Assembly: GCA_903835255.1 (NCBI GenBank)
Contig: CAILMI010000021.1
Location: 1 to 48,401, forward strand
Reading direction: 5' to 3'
Length of the DNA: 48,401 nt
DNA from: an uncultured Verrucomicrobia subdivision 3 bacterium
Lineage (GTDB): Bacteria > Verrucomicrobiota > Verrucomicrobiia > Limisphaerales > UBA11358
In this document: piece after piece, positions 45,004 through 48,401 of the stretch
Numbering within the stretch: the first letter of the stretch is position 1
Layout of the letters: each line of letters begins with the position of its first letter
Made by a program: the position numbers and the translations under genes
The notes under the pieces: generated by a model
What the model saw: only the letters and a program-made list of their open reading frames with translations
The model's database searches: none
What the model was told of the DNA's origin: nothing

Positions 45004-46779
45004 ATGAAAACAAAAACATCCATCCTACCGTCCCGCTTACTTTCAAACACTGCCGGTCTTCACCCCGCCGTGAACCTGGCCAGGACCCGGCGCGAAAACC
45101 ATCCCCCCTCAAACCCGCGCCCCGGGAGGTGGCTGGCCGGCATCGGACTCCTGCTGGCATTGACCGGAGCGACCAGCCGGGCGGGGACAGAATCCTTCAT
45201 TCCCTCCGACGTCTGGAGCTATCCTGCCGGGGTGACGAATACGTCGTCGGGCGGCGGGGGCGACCAGGGCGTCATCGCTTACGCCCTACCATCCCAGACC
45301 TACACTTGGGTTGCAACGAACGGGCCTGCAGATTGGACGGCGGCAGCCAGCTGGTCGCCCGATCGAACAGTTCCCGCCACCAATGATGTTTTGCAGTTCA
45401 CTCAAGGCGGAACCCCTATCGCCACCAATGTCCCGACCCAAACCCTCGGCAGACTGCAGGTTTCGGGCGGGACCAGCCTCCAGCTGAAAGCGGGCGGATC
45501 GACCACCCTCAGCCTCAGCGAAATCGGGGGCGAAGCCTTGTCGGTGGATGCGGGGTCGCAATTAAACATCAACGGAACGAATCCGCTGACCCTCCATATT
45601 TCAACGGGGGCCAATGGAGGCATCCGCGGGACGCTGACTTTTTCCGCCACCGCATCGACCGCCCATGCGCTGACGGCGGCGGATGCCGGTGGGATCACAT
45701 TTCATACCGGCTCAATTTTCATCCAAGGAACCAACGCCTCAGGAAATGCTTTTGGAACCTCCGGCACAACCGGCACGGTAATCTTTGCTGCGGGATCCAC
45801 TTTTCAACAGCAGGGAGGCGGCAACCCTTTTAGCCTGTCCGCTCCCAGCTCCAAGGTGGTGTTTCAGACAGGCAGCCTGTTCAGCCTTCAACAGAATGCC
45901 AACCCCTCGGCCTCGGGCCGGACGTATGCAAACTTTGAACACAATATCAACGCCACAAACTCAGCCAGCGGCAACAGCCCCCTGACCGTCAGCAATTTGA
46001 GCGTGGTCCGGGGCACCTGGAACATCGCCAATGCCGGAGGCCTGAACCTGGGCGGCAACATCTCAGTGGCGGCCGGCGCCGCGCTGTGGCTGAATTGCCT
46101 TGCCACAAACTCAGGAGGGAAAACCATCACGATTGACGGCGGGCTGGGAGGATCAGGAACTAACGCAGGCCCCGCAACAGTCCTGATTTCCGCGACTGGC
46201 ACTCTGGCGCCCGGGACGGGAACCACCTTCGGAACGCTGACCTTCGCGACCGCGCCTGCCTTGAACGGGAGGGTGCTGATGAAAATCAACCGGAACGCGG
46301 GCACCCCGCTCGCCGACAAGATCATCCTGTCCAGCAGCAGCCTGCTGACGTATGGCGGCGCCCTGATCGTGACCAACCTTGGCACTGCACTGCAAGCAGG
46401 CGATACCTTCACGCTATTTAGCGCGCCCGCCTTTGACACCCGCCCGTTCACTAGCCTTCAACTGCCGGCACTCACTAACGGTCTGGCTTGGAACACCGGC
46501 CCGCTGAACGTCTCCGGCCAGATCAGCGTGTTTGCCGATTCGGCTCCCTCCCTCAGCGCCTCCACAGTTCCCGGCGGCACCCTCCGGCTCGACTCGATTC
46601 ACGGGGTCACCAACGGCACGGTCACGGTGCTATCCTCCACCAACCTGAGGCTCACCCTCGCTCAATGGCAGGTGGTGACCAATGGGAGTTTCGACGGGAC
46701 AGGCCATTTCAGCTGCACCGTGTCCAACGCTGTGGAATCGGGCGTGCCCCAGCAATTCTACATCCTGAAAACGCCCTGA
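45004..46779 (+). CDS. Secreted beta-strand-repeat protein
   Basis: This 591-residue protein has a long basic N-region, then a signal helix (LAGIGLLLALTGATSRAG, about residues 44-61). The rest is built of autotransporter-associated beta-strand repeats, e.g. TYTWVATNGPADWTAAASW opening the passenger region and later YGGALIVTNLGTALQAGDTF. This last module closely resembles the end of the giant pectinase (YGGKLIVTNLGGTLAAGDSF). No enzyme domain is recognised; it is likely a surface or structural protein. It lies just after the prepilin-like gene and is probably co-transcribed with it. Confidence 0.85.
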   Translation: MKTKTSILPSRLLSNTAGLHPAVNLARTRRENHPPSNPRPGRWLAGIGLLLALTGATSRAGTESFIPSDVWSYPAGVTNTSSGGGGDQGVIAYALPSQTYTWVATNGPADWTAAASWSPDRTVPATNDVLQFTQGGTPIATNVPTQTLGRLQVSGGTSLQLKAGGSTTLSLSEIGGEALSVDAGSQLNINGTNPLTLHISTGANGGIRGTLTFSATASTAHALTAADAGGITFHTGSIFIQGTNASGNAFGTSGTTGTVIFAAGSTFQQQGGGNPFSLSAPSSKVVFQTGSLFSLQQNANPSASGRTYANFEHNINATNSASGNSPLTVSNLSVVRGTWNIANAGGLNLGGNISVAAGAALWLNCLATNSGGKTITIDGGLGGSGTNAGPATVLISATGTLAPGTGTTFGTLTFATAPALNGRVLMKINRNAGTPLADKIILSSSSLLTYGGALIVTNLGTALQAGDTFTLFSAPAFDTRPFTSLQLPALTNGLAWNTGPLNVSGQISVFADSAPSLSASTVPGGTLRLDSIHGVTNGTVTVLSSTNLRLTLAQWQVVTNGSFDGTGHFSCTVSNAVESGVPQQFYILKTP

Positions 46780-46806
46780 ACTCCGGCCCCGCCGCCGCGC
46801 AGCGGA

Positions 46807-47913
46807 TCAAATCACCGCTGCGATGGCGTCGCCCATCTCGCGCGTGCCCACCTTGCGGGCGCCCACTTCGCTGGCGCTGAAGATGTCGCCGGTGCGATGG
46901 CCGGATTCAATCACATGCTGCACGGCGCTCTCAATCGCCGCCGCCGCCTCGTTAAGACCGAAACTGTGCCGCAGCATCAGCGCGCTGGACAGGATTTGCG
47001 CGATGGGGTTGGCCAGGTTTTTGCCGGCAATGTCCGGGGCCGTGCCGCCCGCCGGCTCATACAAGCCGAAGGTGACCCCGGCCACCGTTGCCCCGAGGCT
47101 CGCGCTGGGCAGCATCCCCAGCGAGCCGCCGAGCGCGGCGGCCTCGTCGCTCAGGATGTCGCCGAACATATTTTCGCACAGCATCACATCGAACTGCGTC
47201 GGACGCAGCATCAGCTGCATCGCAGCATTATCCACGAACATGTGCTCCAGCGTCACCTCCGGATAATTTTTACCCACGCGAGAGACGACGTCGCGCCACA
47301 GAATGCCGTTCTCCAGCACGTTTGCCTTATCGATGCTGGTCATTTTTTTCCGGCGCAACCGGGCGGCCTGGAACCCCACATGCGCGATGCGCTCAATCTC
47401 CGGCGTCGTGTACACCATCGTGTCGGTCGCTCGAAAATGGCCGCCGCCCAAGTCCTCGGTCCGTTTCGGCTGGCCGAAATACATGCCGCCGGTCAGCTCG
47501 CGCACCACCAGGATGTCGATGCCGTCGCCCTGCCGGTCCTTCGCCAGCGGGCACGCGTGCGCAAGCGCCTTGGGCAGGTTCACCGGGCGCAGGTTGGCGA
47601 AAAGGCTGAACTCCTTGCGGAGACGCAGCAGCGCCGCCCGCTCCGGACGCTCCTCCTTGGGAACGGTCGGATCACGGTCCGGCAACCCCACGGAGCCGAA
47701 CAGGATCGCATCGGACTTCTGACAGAGCGCCAGGGTGATGTCTGGCAGCGCTTTTTTGGCGAAGTCGATGCCCGCCCAGCCGACGGGCGCCTCGGTGATG
47801 GCGAGTTTGAATTTGAATTTCTGTTCGGTGACGCGGAGGACCTTGATGGCCTCGCGCATGACTTCCGGGCCGATGCCGTCGCCCGCGAGCGCTGCGATAT
47901 TGAATGTTTTCAT
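46807..47913 (-). CDS. leuB: 3-isopropylmalate dehydrogenase
   Basis: LeuB oxidatively decarboxylates 3-isopropylmalate in leucine synthesis. The 368-residue protein has NIAALAGDGIGPEVM, LRKEFSLFANLRPV, VVRELTGGMYFGQPK, DKANVLENGILWR, EHMFVDNAAMQL, NMFGDILSDEAAALGGSLGMLP split and YEPAGGTAPDIAGKNLANP, which distinguish LeuB from isocitrate dehydrogenase. It converges on the secreted repeat protein with a 27-base gap. No leader or T-box was recognised upstream. Confidence 0.96.
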   Translation of the reverse strand: MKTFNIAALAGDGIGPEVMREAIKVLRVTEQKFKFKLAITEAPVGWAGIDFAKKALPDITLALCQKSDAILFGSVGLPDRDPTVPKEERPERAALLRLRKEFSLFANLRPVNLPKALAHACPLAKDRQGDGIDILVVRELTGGMYFGQPKRTEDLGGGHFRATDTMVYTTPEIERIAHVGFQAARLRRKKMTSIDKANVLENGILWRDVVSRVGKNYPEVTLEHMFVDNAAMQLMLRPTQFDVMLCENMFGDILSDEAAALGGSLGMLPSASLGATVAGVTFGLYEPAGGTAPDIAGKNLANPIAQILSSALMLRHSFGLNEAAAAIESAVQHVIESGHRTGDIFSASEVGARKVGTREMGDAIAAVI

Positions 47914-47996
47914 TGAATGAGAGCGGCCATTTTAATTTTTTTCGGGGCGGTGACAATCTTAAACCGGATGAAAAGCGGGCCGCCGAGCCGACTCGA

Positions 47997-48401
47997 GTTG
48001 ACTCATATTAAATATTACCGGGACTGGGAGGTGGACGAGGGGTCTTCCGATACGTTGACTCATATTCATGGTTACCCGAACCACGAACATGAGTCTCTCC
48101 TCTAAACGCGAGTGTATAGCTCGCATACACGGGCGCTATCAGCGCGCCGGTCGTCTGCACAAGTCACGCACACTCAGTGAGTTTTGCGCGACGTGCGGGT
48201 ATCACCCTAAATCCGCCCTGCGGTTATTGAACCAGCCGCTGCGCACGGCGCCGCCCAAGAGGAGCGGACCCAAAGTCATTTATGATCCGGGGGAAGTGTT
48301 GCCGGTGCTTAAAGCGGTGTGGCTGGCGAGTGACCAGTTGTGCAGCAAGCTGCTCAAGGCGGCATTGCCTGAATGGCTGGAACATTACGAGCGGCGGGGC
48401 G
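47997..48401 (+). mobile_element. Left end of an insertion sequence, cut by the window edge
   Basis: Two 13-base direct repeats, GTTGACTCATATT at 47997-48009 and 48054-48066, sit just before a transposase gene and are likely transposase-binding sites near the left end. The exact terminal base and target duplication are not visible because the right end lies outside the window. Confidence 0.65.
48089..48401 (+). CDS. Transposase, N-terminal part (integrase-core type)
   Basis: The first 104 codons of a transposase are present; the gene runs off the window. The reading gives MSLSSKRECIARIHGRYQRA, then FCATCGYHPKSALRLL, VIYDPGEVLPVLKAVW and KLLKAALPEWLEHYERRG. This is the N-terminal HTH region of a widespread DDE/integrase-core transposase type found in Acidobacteria and Verrucomicrobia; I do not name the IS family. 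The catalytic domain is outside the window, so integrity cannot be judged. Confidence 0.75.
   Translation, partial: MSLSSKRECIARIHGRYQRAGRLHKSRTLSEFCATCGYHPKSALRLLNQPLRTAPPKRSGPKVIYDPGEVLPVLKAVWLASDQLCSKLLKAALPEWLEHYERRG

Noticed and set aside
47914-48110. CRISPR-like array because of the repeated 13-base word
   Set aside because: There are only two copies, and they sit next to a transposase, which fits an insertion-sequence end better.

Overview
The window looks like a Verrucomicrobiota chromosome, most likely from the Pedosphaera/Limisphaerales (subdivision 3) group. The reasons are large secreted proteins built from Ig-like and autotransporter-type beta-strand repeats with a typical verrucomicrobial C-terminal module, a prepilin-like protein ending in an H-X9-DG type tail, scattered housekeeping genes rather than compact biosynthetic operons, and few recognisable Shine-Dalgarno sites. 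The assignment is by family recognition only; no database was searched.

Region 1 (1-11.6 kb, + strand) is a pectin-degradation locus. It holds a 2067-residue protein combining a pectin methylesterase, a PL1 pectate lyase, six Ig-like domains and passenger-type repeats; a GH49-like beta-helix hydrolase with two CBM6-like domains; a rhamnogalacturonan acetylesterase fused to a second pectin methylesterase; and a short AraC-type DNA-binding protein. Together these would remove acetyl and methyl esters and cleave the galacturonan backbone outside the cytoplasm. A tRNA-Leu(CAG) follows the locus. A rhamnulokinase at 29-30.4 kb could handle rhamnose from the same polymer.

Region 2 (12.2-20 kb, mostly - strand) is core metabolism: murA, argJ with a small EF-hand gene, a methyltransferase, argC, an isolated AAA/DUF4143 ATPase on the opposite strand, then rplM-rpsI with a clear terminator. 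Region 3 (20-31.3 kb, - strand) holds a DUF155-like membrane protein, a complete branched-chain amino-acid ABC transporter (livK-H-M-G-F) with start/stop overlaps, an aminotransferase, a KilA-N gene, an Lrp-type regulator and rhaB. The KilA-N gene lies between the intact aminotransferase and a 21-codon second copy of that gene's 5' end, which points to a cassette insertion that restored the gene. This is the most unusual structure in the window.

Region 4 (30.5-38.1 kb) holds a methyltransferase/glycosyltransferase pair, yajQ, an fmdB-type zinc ribbon, a TPR membrane protein, an SPFH protein paired with an NfeD/ClpP-class protease, a 41-residue zinc-ribbon protein and trpE. Both trpE and argJ carry extra in-frame segments rich in short inverted repeats. 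Region 5 (38.1-40.9 kb) is a repeat-rich spacer followed by a GC-rich hydroxypyruvate-reductase/glycerate-kinase pair that may be acquired. Region 6 (40.9-48.4 kb) has hisI, a TPR protein, an S10-type serine carboxypeptidase, a prepilin-like protein, a second beta-strand-repeat secreted protein, leuB, and the left end of an insertion sequence cut by the window edge.
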